From: Megaleporinus macrocephalus
Lineage: Eukaryota > Chordata > Actinopteri > Characiformes > Anostomidae
Length of the DNA: 64,000 nucleotides
Direction of reading: 5' to 3'
NCBI GenBank assembly: GCA_021613375.1
Contig: CM038709.1
Span: 34,181,915 to 34,245,914, forward strand
The translations under genes were made by a program, and so were the position numbers. Position 1 is the first letter of the stretch; the number at the start of each line of letters is the position of its first letter. Of this stretch, positions 12,277 to 24,302 are shown one piece after another. The notes below the pieces were generated by a model, which did no database searches, was not told the DNA's origin, and worked only from the letters and a program-made list of their open reading frames with translations.

Positions 12277-13140
12277 AAGGAGAGAGAGGAGAAAGACAGG
12301 ATATGAGGAAAAATGATGGAAGTAGAAAAAAAAAAAGAAAAAAAACAAGACAGAAACAAAAAGAGGGATATAAAGAAAAAAGGGAGAAGAGAAAAAATAA
12401 TAGAAAAAGAGGGAGAGAAATGACAAATGAGAGAGACAAAGAAATGAGACAGTAAAAGACGGGAGAGGGAGCTGACAGATAAAAAAAGGAGCTGAGAAAG
12501 GAAGCAAGTTAAAAGACTTAGAGAGAAGAAAGAGAGAGTGAGAAGGAAGAGAGAAAAGGAATGGAGAGAGAAAAATATAAAGATAGAAAAGAAAAAGAAA
12601 TGGAACAAAGGGGACAGACAAAGAGAAAGCAAGATAGAAAATAGAAATAGAAAATGAAAAAGATGAAAAGAAGAGAGGAGAAAGAGAAAGGGCAATAGAC
12701 AAAAATAAACTCTGCTAGAGAAAAAAGAGAAAGATAAAGAGGTGAAAGTGGAAGACAGAAAAAGCAAATGAGAAATGAGAAAGAGGAAAGAAAGCAAAAA
12801 AGATAAATAATGTGAGAGAGAAAAAAAGAGAGAGAGAAAACAAATAAAATGAGAAAAAGATGAGAGACAGCAAAAAAATGCAGAGAAGAGAGAAAGGGGC
12901 AGAGAGAGAAAATAGAAAGGAGAAAGTAGGATAGCACAGAGAGATAAGTGGAAGAGAAGAAGGGAAGAGAGAGAATAGAGCCAAGAGAGAGAAAGACAGA
13001 GAGAAAGAGAGAATTGTGAGAAGGGAGAAGGAGATGGAAAGAGAGGGAATAAGAATAGAGGTGAAAGAGAGAGGATAATGGAGAAGATAGTGGAGAGAGA
13101 ATAGAGAGAAGGAGAGAAAAGTCTAGGGAGAGAAAGGGGG
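12205..13140. repeat. Purine tract of about 0.9 kb (GA-rich)
   Basis: The plus strand is nearly all A and G for about 930 bases, beginning with a regular (GA)n block at 12205-12270 and becoming irregular. Minus-strand frames of up to 413 codons here are Leu/Ser/Phe strings with no domain; they arise from lack of stop codons in pyrimidine-rich sequence. Such tracts can form triplex (H-DNA). Confidence 0.92.
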
Positions 13141-14302
13141 GCACTGTCCTGTTTTCTCTGTTCACTGTGAAGCCACAACACGGCCAGAGTCTGCTCAATA
13201 TGCTCCAATCTGCTCCTGCAGCCAACACACACACACTGACTCCTGGCCAAGCCAACAGACTTGCCTCCATCCAACAAACACGTGCACACACTTATACACA
13301 CTTGCATACACAGACTCTGCTCCTCTGTACAGAATAGATTGAATGTTTGGGTATTATATGAAGCTACTATTGGTGCAAAAGTAGTAAACATGCATGAAGG
13401 ATTTATTTTTATCATATTGACATGCTACATTGGTTCAGCAAATGAAGGTAATATATACGCACGCACTGCTAAGAAAAAGCATACATGTAATGAGAGCTGA
13501 AATAATTGCTGTCTTGCTGGAATGCTTTCTGAGTGCAGGTTTAAGAAGTTTTTGTTGTTTTAAAGCATTAATCTACATATAAGTCCACATTTTAAACCAT
13601 GAAAAACAACTTTTGTTGAATAATAAATTGTTAGACGTGAGGCCTAAGAAATGACTTAAATGGCACAAGAGCATCACACTCACGCTCATGTATGACAGTG
13701 TAAAAGCAGTAGTAAAGGTCAGGACAGAATGGTGTTCCAGCTCAGATTATGAAAAACTTTTTTCATAAAAAAAAAAAAATCCACTTTGCTCTAACAAAAT
13801 ATGCATTAAATGCAGTGCCTGTTAAAAGCACCTCAAGTTCAGCCTGCACCATATTCCATTAAGAGAAACTCAGTAATGCAAAGTTATGCACACATTGTGT
13901 TTGGAATGTGAAAGCAGCCACGGATATTAAAGTGGGGGACAGTTCAGTATTTTGTTAGTATTTTGTTTGCAAGTGTGATTGTTTTGCATGCTCTCTGTAG
14001 CCTCTGTCTTGTTTGAGTGTTTAAATTGATTAAGAATTTACTGACTTTGATTAATAACTTTTGCAATCTAACCGCATATGTCTAGATCTCTAATGCTTTA
14101 GCTAGTAATCGAATGGCATCAATCCTGTAGCTATGTTTCCTGAGCTATATTTTCAGGTTGTGAACATATTAAAGAATATTGGACCATGACAAGTTTTTGT
14201 TAGAGGTACAAAAATAAGCTGCTACCTAGTACCACACACTGCTTTTTTATACTACCCTAAAAAAATCGGATGCTGTGAAAAAAAAAAAATAGCCTTGTTG
14301 CT
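13141..14302. other. Intronic sequence, nothing recognised
   Basis: AT-rich, with A-runs near 13770 and 14280. No exon or transposon was recognised up to the inverted-repeat element that starts at 14311. Confidence 0.4.
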
Positions 14303-14310
14303 CCCATTTC

Positions 14311-15373
14311 AGACCTGCCAACCTTTACACATTTTGCAAAGCAGATATGGTTTAGACATCTAACTACGCTGCTACGATGTGTCACTTCAAAACAACAATA
14401 GTCATTGATGGCTTTGAGGTCAACTGTCGGTGCATTCGCGGCCATGGGCAGTCATGGCCTGAAGGATAGGGATCCGGTCTTGTGACCGGAAGGTCGCCTG
14501 TTCGATCCCCGGGATCCCCCAAGCCATGACTGAAGTGCCCTTGAGCATGGCACCTAACCCCCAACTGCTCCCCGGGCGCCGTGGATTGGACTGCCCACCG
14601 CTCCGGGCATGTGAGTTCACTGCCCCCTTGTGTGTGTGTATATATGTGGGTGTTTCACTGCACGGATGGGTTAAATGCGGAGGTCATATTCCGCTGTGTA
14701 TAAAAACACGTGGCTGATTTGAGTTCTGTTCTGTTCGCGCAAAAACAGCGAACTGTTTTTGACAGTTCTGGGCATAACTAGATTGAAATATGAAATATTA
14801 AATGTCCTCTGTAGATTGACTGCAGGATTATTCTAATCAAATAATGTACATTTCCTCAGTGATTAGGTATCAGGATTATTTCTGCTGCAATGTTTTGTAA
14901 TTTAGAGTGATATTATTGTATTGTCCTGAAAGAACAGTTAATATCATTTAGGAAGTAGAGCTTTATTGCTATTTATAATGTCCAATGTATTTAAGACACA
15001 TAATATGCCATAGGCCAATATAATTTTAAGTATGTATCAGTTTAACTTCTCTTTGAGGGACATATTTTTAGGGATTTTCAGTTACCATTTGAAATTTAAA
15101 GTGTATGAAAGCACAATAACTAAAATATATTACCATTTTATTAAAAGAGTTCTTGTTTTCTTTATAGTCTCCTTGTATGTTGAATAACTAGATATGATGG
15201 TGAAGTAAGGGTACTATGAGCTTAGTAATAAGTTGTGATGAGCGAGCATGTGGCTTCAATCAATACTGATCAGCAAATGTACCTCACCTCGCTCCACGCC
15301 ATGCCGTGATGTGCTGCGCCGCCCCACCACAAGAAGTTGCTACTTTAAAAAAATATCCCAGGTTGGCAGGTCT
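14311..15373. mobile_element. Probable non-autonomous hAT-like element, 1.06 kb
   Basis: The ends are perfect 13-bp inverted repeats, AGACCTGCCAACC (14311-14323) and GGTTGGCAGGTCT (15361-15373). The adjacent 8-mers CCCATTTC (14303-14310) and GCTATTTC (15374-15381) match at six of eight positions, as an aged 8-bp hAT duplication would. No transposase remains. A SINE sits inside at 14446-14707. Assignment to hAT rests on the duplication length. Confidence 0.5.
14446..14707 (+). mobile_element. tRNA-derived SINE, copy 1
   Basis: The head GGGCAGTCATGGCCTGAAGG resembles a tRNA 5' half with an A-box-like element. A B box, GTTCGATCC, lies at 14500-14508. The body contains CCCTTGAGCATGGCACC, CTGCTCCCCGGG and the tail GGGTTAAATGCGGAGG, a family I associate with characin and catfish genomes. 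It is not a functional tRNA gene because the acceptor and anticodon arms do not close. It is nested in the hAT-like element. Confidence 0.8.
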
Positions 15374-15457
15374 GCTATTTCATTTACAGCTTGTTTTCAT
15401 TCATGTACATTTACATTCCAATAAAGGTTATTGATATCATATGCCTTTGAAGTTTTT

Positions 15458-15634
15458 TCCCTTACATTACTTTTACTTTTATACCTTAAGTAGTTTTGAA
15501 AGCAGTACTTTTACCCTTTTACTTGAGTAAAAAGCTTGAGTTGATACTTAAACTTCTACAGAAGTATTTTTAAACCCTAGTATCTATACGTCTACCTGAG
15601 TAATGAATTTGAATATTTTTGACACCTTTGGTAT
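15458..15634. repeat. Relic with repeated ACTTTTACTTGAGTA motif
   Basis: It contains TACTTTTACTT, CTTTTACTTGAGTAAAA and CTACCTGAGTAATG in succession, the pattern of a widespread fish DNA-transposon terminus. A second patch of the same kind lies at 27290-27375. Confidence 0.5.
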
Positions 15635-17066
15635 TAATAAAAAAACAGCTGGAGGAGCAATTTGCAACTAAGTCACATGACTAAGTCATTGGGTATAAAA
15701 AGACATCCTAGAGAGTCTTTTAGAAAAGAAGGTGGGCAGAGATTCACCAATGTGTGAAAAACTGCACCTAAAAATTGTGGAACTGTTTCAGAAAATGTCA
15801 TATTGCAAAGACTGGAAATCCCACCATCTACAGAACATAATATCATCAAAAGATTCAGGGAATCTAAGGAAATCCCTGTAGGCAAGAAACAAGACTGATG
15901 GTCGATACTGGATGCCCATGATTTTCGGGCCCTCAGGCAGCGCCGCATGAAAAACAGGTTCTATACTGAAAATCACTGCATGAAATCTAAGACACTTGGG
16001 GCTGAAGTTCTGGGTGGCTTTAGCTGCTGGGATTGAAGCCATGCCCCCCCTTGCCAAGCGAAGAGTGAGGAAAGGTTTGAAAAAGAGGGAGGAAGGTGGT
16101 GGGGTGTGAATTTTGTCATGAGAAGGTGAGGGCAGAGGAGTGGTTAATATGGAGTGTGTAATGATAAAGGAGAGGAGTTTCGGTGCGGTCTTTTTCCCAA
16201 ACTTAAGTTATTTCATAACTTTATTGTCTGTGAACACAGTTCACTTTGTCTTTCACAAAAGCAAGTTAAAAGCCATATATCAACACAATCTAGAAACGCC
16301 GCCCTTTTCTCTGGGCTAAAGCGCATTTAAAATGAACTCAAAATTAAAAAATTTTAAAAAAAACTGTTATGTGGTCAGATGAATAAAAATGAAAAATCCT
16401 ATTTGGAAACCATGGACATTGAGCCCTGAGGACTAGAGAAAAGAGGGACCATCCAGCTTGTTATTAGTGCACAGTTTAAAAGCCTGCATCTCTGATGCAA
16501 TGGGGTTGCATTAGTGCGTATGGCATGGACATCTGGAAAGGCACTATCAACATTACAGGTTTTAGAACAGGATTTGCTTGCATCCAGCCAAACATCTCTT
16601 TCCGGGAAGGCCTTGCATATTTCAGCAAGACAACAATAAACCACATACTGCATCCATCACAGCACCATGTCTTTGCAGAACCAGTCCCAACCTTTTACTA
16701 ACAGAAAACATTTTACGCATCGTGAAACAAAAAAGGACCTATTACTCTTGAGCAGCTAGAATCCTACATCAAACAAGAATGGGACAATATTCCTCTTCTA
16801 AGATTCCAGCCGTTGGTCTGAACACTTCACAGACATTTACAGAGTGTTGTTAAAAGAAGTGGGGACACTACACAATGGTAGACATGGCCCTGACCCCTCT
16901 TTTTAAGATGCAGTGCTGTCATCCAGTTAATGATTCTCATGAAATGTTAAAATGTTTCACTTTCAACATCTGATGTATTATATACTCTATAATAAAATTT
17001 GGGTCTATGACGTTTGCAGATCATTGCATTACATTTTTATTTACATTTATGCCCATTTCACACAGC
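15635..17066 (+). mobile_element. Tc1/mariner element, degenerate, with internal insert
   Basis: The left part (to about 15985) corresponds to the transposase 5' region. The right part (from about 16225) carries the catalytic-domain half: TGTGGTCAGATGAAT (first Asp region), CATATTTCAGCAAGACAA (second Asp region), the stretch around 16700-16760, then the 3' UTR with GTTGTTAAAAGAAG and a terminal TTTTATTTACATTT. About 240 bases between the two parts are unrelated to the family as I remember it. Stops and frameshifts are frequent and no full frame survives. It lies antisense to the host gene. Confidence 0.8.
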
Positions 17067-17495
17067 ATGCCATCTGTAAACACAACTGTAAAAGAACTCG
17101 GGAAACGTCAGCTTTCAATGAAAAGATGTTACATAAAAAGGAGTTTGGTACTTTTTGAGTGCAGGGGGTAACTTGTAAAAATTCTACTCCTTCATTTGTT
17201 ACAAAATTTTTATACAACCCTCACCGTGCGTCTTACTCTTTCTCCTTCTCTTACACGTCTACAAGAACATTCTCTCACACACAAATGCAGAATAAAACAG
17301 GGGTGTCCAAGTGTCTATGTGACTGAAAGTTTTCATGACAACAAAGCAGGAGCTCACATAATCAGTTGTTTGATAACCAACTGATTAAACAAGTGGTACC
17401 AGGTGTGCTCCGGCTTGTTTGGAACAAAAACTGGCAGTCACACTGTCCCTTTGCGCATAAAATTGGACACCTCTGGATTAAATGGTGACTCTTAC
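17067..17495. other. Intron immediately downstream of the 75-bp exon
   Basis: Contains the donor side of the intron and the sequence 17290-17480, which resembles a common fish repeat around GACTGAAAGTTTTCATGAC. No coding signal. Confidence 0.35.
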
Positions 17496-17570
17496 CCATC
17501 TGCAGGTCCAAGGTGAGGAGTTTGTTTTCGGTAGGGAACAGGATCTTTGGAGGGTCTTCAGTCAGAGGAG
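17496..17570 (-). CDS. il1rapl1: IL1RAPL exon, Ig2-Ig3 junction (75 bp)
   Basis: This short exon encodes APLTEDPPKILFPTENKLLT to LQMG, the hinge into Ig domain 3. Acceptor TTTCTCTTACAG|CTCC; donor ATGG|GTAAGAG. It enters and leaves in phase 1 and is 75 bp long, so skipping it would delete 25 residues without shifting the frame. The family pattern TAPLTDKPPK followed by a YPMES/FPMEN-type stretch identifies it. A long (CA)n tract on the plus strand, i.e. (TG)n in the transcript, begins 11 bases upstream of the acceptor. The next exon, expected to read into FFGYSG and IYWMKGEKF of Ig3, was not recognised between here and position 1. Confidence 0.9.
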
Positions 17571-17579
17571 CTGTAAGAG

Positions 17580-17581
<2 letters not shown>

Positions 17582-17634
<53 letters not shown>

Positions 17635-17643
17635 CACACACAC
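17582..17643. repeat. (CA)n microsatellite next to a 3' splice site
   Basis: About 31 CA units with one interruption at about 17618-17620. On the coding (minus) strand it reads (TG)n and ends 11 bases before the acceptor of the 75-bp exon. A CT repeat follows at 17733-17754. Confidence 0.95.
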
Positions 17644-17759
17644 CATCAGCATCAAATCTCTGCCTCTTCAATATAGTCAGTGGGAAACTGTCAAATCAGA
17701 CACATGGCAAACAGATTTAGACATTTCTTCTCTCTCTCTCTCTCTCTCTCTCTCAAACA

Positions 17760-20036
17760 CACAATAACACACAGGTTAAACATCCTTTTGGAATGTCTCT
17801 TTCTTGTGCAGACAGGCTGCAAATTGCAGGTCATTCCTGTCCCTGCCTTCTTTGCATTTTCATGTCCTCTCTCTACTCGTTTGCTTTCTCTCCCCCTTTC
17901 ATCTTAATATTCATTTTTATTTATGAGTTCTGCTTGTAACCTCAAAGTGCCAGTAAGCGGAGAGTGTGTGATATGGAGTGTGTTTAACAGACAGGCTGCT
18001 GGTGGAGTTTTAAGCCATGCGATCGGTCACCCAAAATCCAGTTTTCCTCTGCTGGGAAGAGGAAGCGCACTGGCCCTTCCTGCCAGATTATTCCAGCCGA
18101 GTAGAGGATGGCAAACAGCAAATTAATGAATTACACTACTGGAATGTATTCTCATCTCAGTACTGACCCACAATTCACGCTTACCACACAAAGGCTTCAG
18201 CCAGAGGCACACACACTCACCCTGAGTCGGTTTAATGCTTGCCACAGTTTTCTATCTAGAAGTCTTTATTTTAGGAAGCACCTTTAAATTGTGATAGTCC
18301 TATTAAAGAATTAAAGGGCCAATTCCAGATGATTGTTGATTAAAATTCATTGTTGCCTTGAAGTTCATATGGAGTCTATCAGTATTTTATCTGTGATCAG
18401 ATAAACTAGTGTGGTCAAAACTAAAATATGTGATTTAAATTGTAAATCATAATATACTAATTCTAGCCGCAGTGCAGGTACTGCTCTTACAAAGCACTCA
18501 GATGAAGTGCATGAGCTAAACTGTGTAATTAGCTGATGTCTTCCAAAAGCTCTTACTGTCTGCTTTAAACTGAATTGGTTACCCTGATAAATGAAAGAAA
18601 TGTGGATATGTAATCAAATTAAATAGGAGCTCCTTTCTCTAGTAAGAATTTTCAGATTGTACAATAGCCTTCTTCTTCACATTATCAGCAACAGCATGCC
18701 CCCCCCCAAGTGAGAGCAAAGTGACTTGGAGTTTTCTTTCCTTATCTTGCACGTGCAGCTTTGTGAATGTCTGCAAACACTTACACACAGACATACAAAC
18801 ACAAACATCCCCACATCCCTACTCATATATGCATACATCAGGATTATTATTGTTGAAATGGTTTATTGGACTTGTATATGTATAATTGAATTTCTGATTA
18901 GTTTAGACTTAGAGAGCAGTAAAACCTCCAAAAAAGGAAGTTTAAGTTTTTGTTTTTTTTTATTTTACGTAAATAGCTTTGTTGTTTTATTATAATATGA
19001 ATGAATGCAATTGTGACTAGATCACTTAAGATGTCATCAATTTGCTTTTGTGGTCCCGCTACAGTTGCGGAGTATACTACTATTTTATACAATAATATAC
19101 AAATAGTGCCAGAGTTTCTTTCGTAGACAACTGTATACATGCATTGTTGACAAGCTGAATTATGCAGAATCCGATTTCTAGGAGCAAATAACCAAAATTG
19201 CAAGCATAATCTGTAGCATCCACATGCCTGTGTGATGCATGTTCATGTAAAGGGGAGTCAGATTTTTGCAGTAGAGTTGACATTTAGCACATGCAGTGTT
19301 TAATGCGCTGTCTGAAAGCCAGGTCTCAGTAAAGCAGAAAGCAAATGTGGGTTAAAAAGGTCTACGTTGGTTTTGTTGCGCAAATCCTTAAGACTGAGTC
19401 AGTTGGCCATAACACTATGTCGCATCTCTTTTAGATCTTGCTAACAAGTAAAAGCCAGTCCAAGATTTCTGCGGTCTCTTTTTTGGTCACAACCCCCATT
19501 TCCGCCCTTGCTTCCTTAGACAATGTCTTTATCCATCTCCTCTTAGCTTCTGCCATGATGTCTATGCTGGGACATTTAAGCTAGCTTTTTCTTATAGTGA
19601 GCTTAATATGCATAATAGTTTGTGAATGACGTGGTGCTGTAAATCATTATATAGCTCTTGTGAGAGGGTTCATGCACACTCCTACAGAAGTTACACAGCA
19701 GTATAATTGAGCCCAGAATTACACTCTTCCTAGTACAAATAATTGTACCATTAAAATACTTTGATAGCTGTTTTTACATGGAAGACTATCTATATAATGT
19801 TGCTTTAAATTTCTTGTAAACTATCTACTACTAACTAATCATACCAATCATACTTGTAAACTATATTCCATGCACATAAAACAAAAAAAATGTTGGATTC
19901 ATATATTTTATGTTGTATAAGGTAGTATAGTTTGCCTGAGATGCAATATTGTCCAGTTTGACAATTCATATTTTCATTACAATAAGCAATTAAATATTTT
20001 TCTAGTTTTAGTTTTCATAAATGATTAAAAAATGTA

Positions 20037-20037
<1 letters not shown>
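17760..20037. other. Intronic sequence, nothing recognised
   Basis: Includes a non-repetitive, moderately GC block at about 17920-18130 near the exon and AT-rich sequence beyond. No exon or mobile element was identified. Confidence 0.4.

Positions 20038-20088
<51 letters not shown>
20038..20088. repeat. (CA)n microsatellite
   Basis: About 25 uninterrupted CA units. Confidence 0.97.
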
Positions 20089-20089
<1 letters not shown>

Positions 20090-20090
<1 letters not shown>

Positions 20091-22309
20091 GAGATACTCC
20101 TACACAGGCAGTAAAGATCTTACAGTTAAAAATACTTCTAATACTTCTAAATCACTATTGGCCTACATTAGGTCTAATGAAATGCCAGTTAACTTTTTTA
20201 TCAACTACACATTTAACACTGAGAAAAGGCTACTTTGCATATGCTTAATGAACATTTGAACAAATCACATTTAGAGGAAGCAGTTAAAAAGTAATTGCCG
20301 GCACAACATCTTACATGACTGGATTTTGCAAACAATACTTGAAGTGTGCCCTGTGCAGCTGTATTGCATAAAAACAAAAATATAACAGATCAGACTCGTT
20401 ACCTATCGATACTCAATATTAACTACTTGGATCAGGACCAAAAGCAAAATCCTGATCAGAACAACCCCCAATCCCCCACATAAACACTGTGTGCATGGAC
20501 ACAGTGTGAGAGTGATATATTGACAGACTGAGTGTAGGAGAAGTGTTATAGTACACACACTCCTTCTGAGATTCACAGCTCTTTTTCTCTTTCTCTCTTA
20601 CACACAAGTGCGCACTCACAGAAATAAACTCCCTTGCTCGCTCTCGCTCTCATTCTCCGGTGTGTGTTACACAGGTACCTGCAGTGTGTGTGCTGTGCTG
20701 TGTGAATAATACATGCGACCCCTGCAAGTTGGTACAATGCTTTTCCATTAGGGGCCGGCACACACTCTCCCAACCACACACACCTTTACAAAACACACAT
20801 ACACTTGTACACACCCGCAGACTACTATACACAAATAGGCTTGTTTTTATACCTTGTCAGGACGTGGGGTTATACATAAATCCCATACATGTAACATAAA
20901 TATGTATATGTAACAACGTAATAACTAAATCAATAATTTAAGTTTAATCATTCTTATTTATTTACTTATTAGGGCAACTGATTATTTTGCTGCCTTAATA
21001 TGTGTGGTCACAGAGCAAAAAAGTACTAGCAGCAGGACAGTGCTGCCTTAATAACAATATGCCCCAACTGTATCATGCACCTAAGTAAATGTAATAAAAT
21101 ATGTACATTACTAGTTTGAAATCGCTAGCTTGGAATCACATGTTGCATATAATTATACGATAATACAATATAGACAGAAATCTTGTAAACTGAACACTCA
21201 AAGGTATTTTTAGATATTTTTTACAATATTTCCAGAAGTTAATCTTACAATACAATAAATATAGCATTCTATACTATATACTTACAATAATCCAGCCTTC
21301 ATCAAGTCCATCTAACCTTTTAAATATGAGACAATCTGAGACAAAGCATGTAATCTTCTATTAACTGTTTTCCTATTAAAAAATGTAAAAGCAAGCAAAA
21401 AACTTTCAATTAAGATTTATTACAACTTTAATTTTAAAGGGCTTAGAAAATACCAAGTGCTTCCAATACAGTATTGAAATTGAATGTAAATACAAAATTA
21501 TGATAATACATAACTCTTAGGGTCATATAAAGCAACATAAAGTTTTTGTGGACATGAGCATTTTAGCCCTATAGATCTATAGAGCATTCTCCAGACATAT
21601 TTTTATATGTGTATTATGTACATAATCAAACACTCTGTATTGGATGCAATTTCAGTTCTACTGGCATTATAGCTAAGAAAAATATTACGGGAAGAGAACA
21701 TCCTTTGGCTACATATGCTGGAGAAAAATAGGGCAGATTTGATGCTTCAAAAGACATGAGAGTCTATTCGGGAAGTACAGTGTGGCAGACAGCAGTGGAT
21801 ATGTTCCACTTTAGAAAAGCATACTGATCTTGCAGACCTATTTTACTGTGACAGCCAAGATATTTATATGGAAAGCTACTTATGCATGTGTCCTTGAGAA
21901 ATACATAGATACAGGAGTGAAAATGGAGATATGGGTGAATGAAGGTGAAAAATACAAAACAAGGTTGAGAGATAAAACAGAGAAATGTGTGTTACAGGCA
22001 TGTAAATGGGAATTGGGGTGTGCAATTGTATGTGTGTGCTCACAGACTTGGACGCTTAAAGAGAATTTACCAGCCTCGCTATCATTTAGCAGCCTCTGTA
22101 ATTAAGTCTTAATTAATTATGATTACATAACACTCTGTCCTAATTAGGAGCAAAGACTTACACTCTTGTGCACACACGCACATACACACACACCTTGTCC
22201 TGATTAGGCTTGACAGATGCATGGTGTTGGAAGCATGTGTAAAGGATGTGTGATCGCAACCTCTGTGCACTGTGGGAAACTGCAAACCCACATGAGCTTG
22301 AATCAGCAT

Positions 22310-22312
<3 letters not shown>
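20090..22312. other. Intronic sequence, nothing recognised
   Basis: AT-rich. A homeodomain-like AT stretch (TTAATTAATTATGATTA) occurs at about 22107-22123. No gene signal. Confidence 0.4.
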
Positions 22313-22393
<81 letters not shown>

Positions 22394-22412
22394 TACATAC
22401 ATACATACATAC
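22313..22412. repeat. Compound (CA)n(CATA)n microsatellite
   Basis: Roughly 38 CA units followed by about six CATA units, 100 bp in all. Confidence 0.97.
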
Positions 22413-22414
22413 AA

Positions 22415-24160
22415 ACACCAAAACCAAAACCACTTCATTAATATGAATGTTTGGTGTTCTTCAATTTTGTACCAGAGCTACTAGGCTAATGTGACTAACT
22501 GAGGGAAGCTTACACACCACCAATCAAACTGCAGACAAGTCAAACAGACTTGCTAATGTGGTTAGTGAAACTGTTTTGAGACTGTTTTTTGCTATAAAAT
22601 ATACTCTTGCCTATTATGGAACTGTATGATATACTGAATCAGAAACCACATACGTAAGAAGACTGTTTGACATTATTTCTCTATGAAGCATGGCAAGTAA
22701 TTCTGTCAACAGTGCTGATTCTACATGTTTACCTAATTCTGCAGGTAAATTTGTATCCAGTGTTCATTTGTGTCTATTTACTGTGAGCTCACTTATAACA
22801 CACTCACATCATCTCATATCCTTCTGGACTCATCTCATATCCTTCTTGTAGAGTGCATAGATGAAACTGAAGCTTCTTATTTCCTGTTTCACCCTAAATA
22901 TGTAGCAGTTATGTTTAAATACACGTTTCAACACTAGTGTGCAGATGCTGCACTTTTTAAGGTGAAAAAAACAAAACAAAACTTAAGCCTAGACAGCACA
23001 AGATTCAACCCATATTAAATTCAGCATGACTGGATGACACAAAAAGCAGTGCTATACAGAGATCATTACAGTTATAGTGTTAATGCATGGGCGTAGCTAC
23101 AGATTAATTACAGGTCAAACCACTTAAATGTGAAAAGAATATTGTTTAGTTAAATGTGTTTGCATGCTGTCATTGCATTAGGGCCAGTCAAATCATTATT
23201 CTCTCTGATAAACAGTCCCTGCTTAGCAATCGCTGCTATCTGCCATTCTTTCATGCTTTCAGTTCTCATGTTATCATGCAGCAGTTGTGGTTAATACAGG
23301 TAACTGTTTATACTTAAATGTGTGTCTGTCTCTTAAATGTATGCCTTTTTGTTCAAAGACAAAAAAATGTAAAAAAACACTATGGTCATTGATTTCTTCT
23401 GCTAATTTGGCACTGCCCTTTACTACAAGGGCATGGAATGCTACTAATAAAAGTAAGTAATCTAACATTACATCAAAGCATTGAGTCATTACTGGTAAGA
23501 CACGGATCACAAGTGTGTTTCATGCCTGCTGTGGCAATGTGCTTTAGCCAAGATAATTAGTTTCATATATATTTTTTATTTTGATATGCTATTTTCCCCA
23601 TCTTTGTACATCTCAGCTGTCCCATTTTAACTTGGTTCTCTTGTCTTCCATAAGTAGAAGTGTTTGACTGCATGGTGATGACTGCACTGCTGTGAGGAAT
23701 AGCCTGATGTAATGAGATTGTTGGACATCAGCCCATTTGGAAATTGTGTCTACAAAATTGGAGTGAGAGAGAATCCTTATAGGCAAACTTTCAAAAAAAG
23801 TGCTTCCTGTTCCGGTCTTACTCTGTACCAATAGTGTAAGATTATTTACAAGTCAATGTGATTTAGGTATGCTGTTTTTGCAAACTGTTGTGTTATTATC
23901 CTCCACTATTAGTTATCTGTATTAGCCTTGTAGCAGTAGTGCAAAATTCTTGAACAAAACTCCCAACAACAAACCTGTCTTGGGTGATCGACTGCATTAG
24001 CAGGAAAACAGTGTAAATTGTATTTCTGTTCCTTTAAAGTTTCGTCCTGACACTGTGGCTGTCGCTGATTTAGCCTCTTTGCCGCTCCAGATGGAATCAA
24101 AGTGGCTCTTCTCTATTCCCTGTTTCCATGGTGACTCAGTAGCGTGGGCACAGGTGGGTA
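22415..24160. other. Intronic sequence, nothing recognised
   Basis: No coding, RNA or mobile-element signal that I can support. Confidence 0.4.
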
Positions 24161-24161
24161 C

Positions 24162-24244
24162 AGGTGTGTGTGTGTGTGTGTGTGTAGCTGAGAATGGAGA
24201 AAGGTTGGCATCGCCCCTGGCACACCTCCTCAGCCCCCTTTCGG

Positions 24245-24301
<57 letters not shown>
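24162..24301. repeat. Paired (GT)n and (CA)n tracts, inverted
   Basis: A GT tract at 24162-24184 and a CA tract of about 27 units at 24248-24301 face each other across about 63 bases, so the two can pair as an inverted repeat. Confidence 0.9.

Positions 24302-24302
<1 letters not shown>

Noticed and set aside
12094..13415. Long minus-strand frames up to 413 codons
   Set aside because: They are Leu/Ser/Phe strings from a pyrimidine-rich strand lacking stop codons; no domain, no splice pattern.
14446..14520. tRNA gene
   Set aside because: A and B boxes are present, but the cloverleaf does not close and the SINE body continues for about 190 bases.
1..17495. The following Ig3 exon of the receptor
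   Set aside because: I looked on the minus strand for IYWMKGEKF and FFGYSG coding patterns and found none; it probably lies before position 1, though a diverged exon could have been missed by eye.
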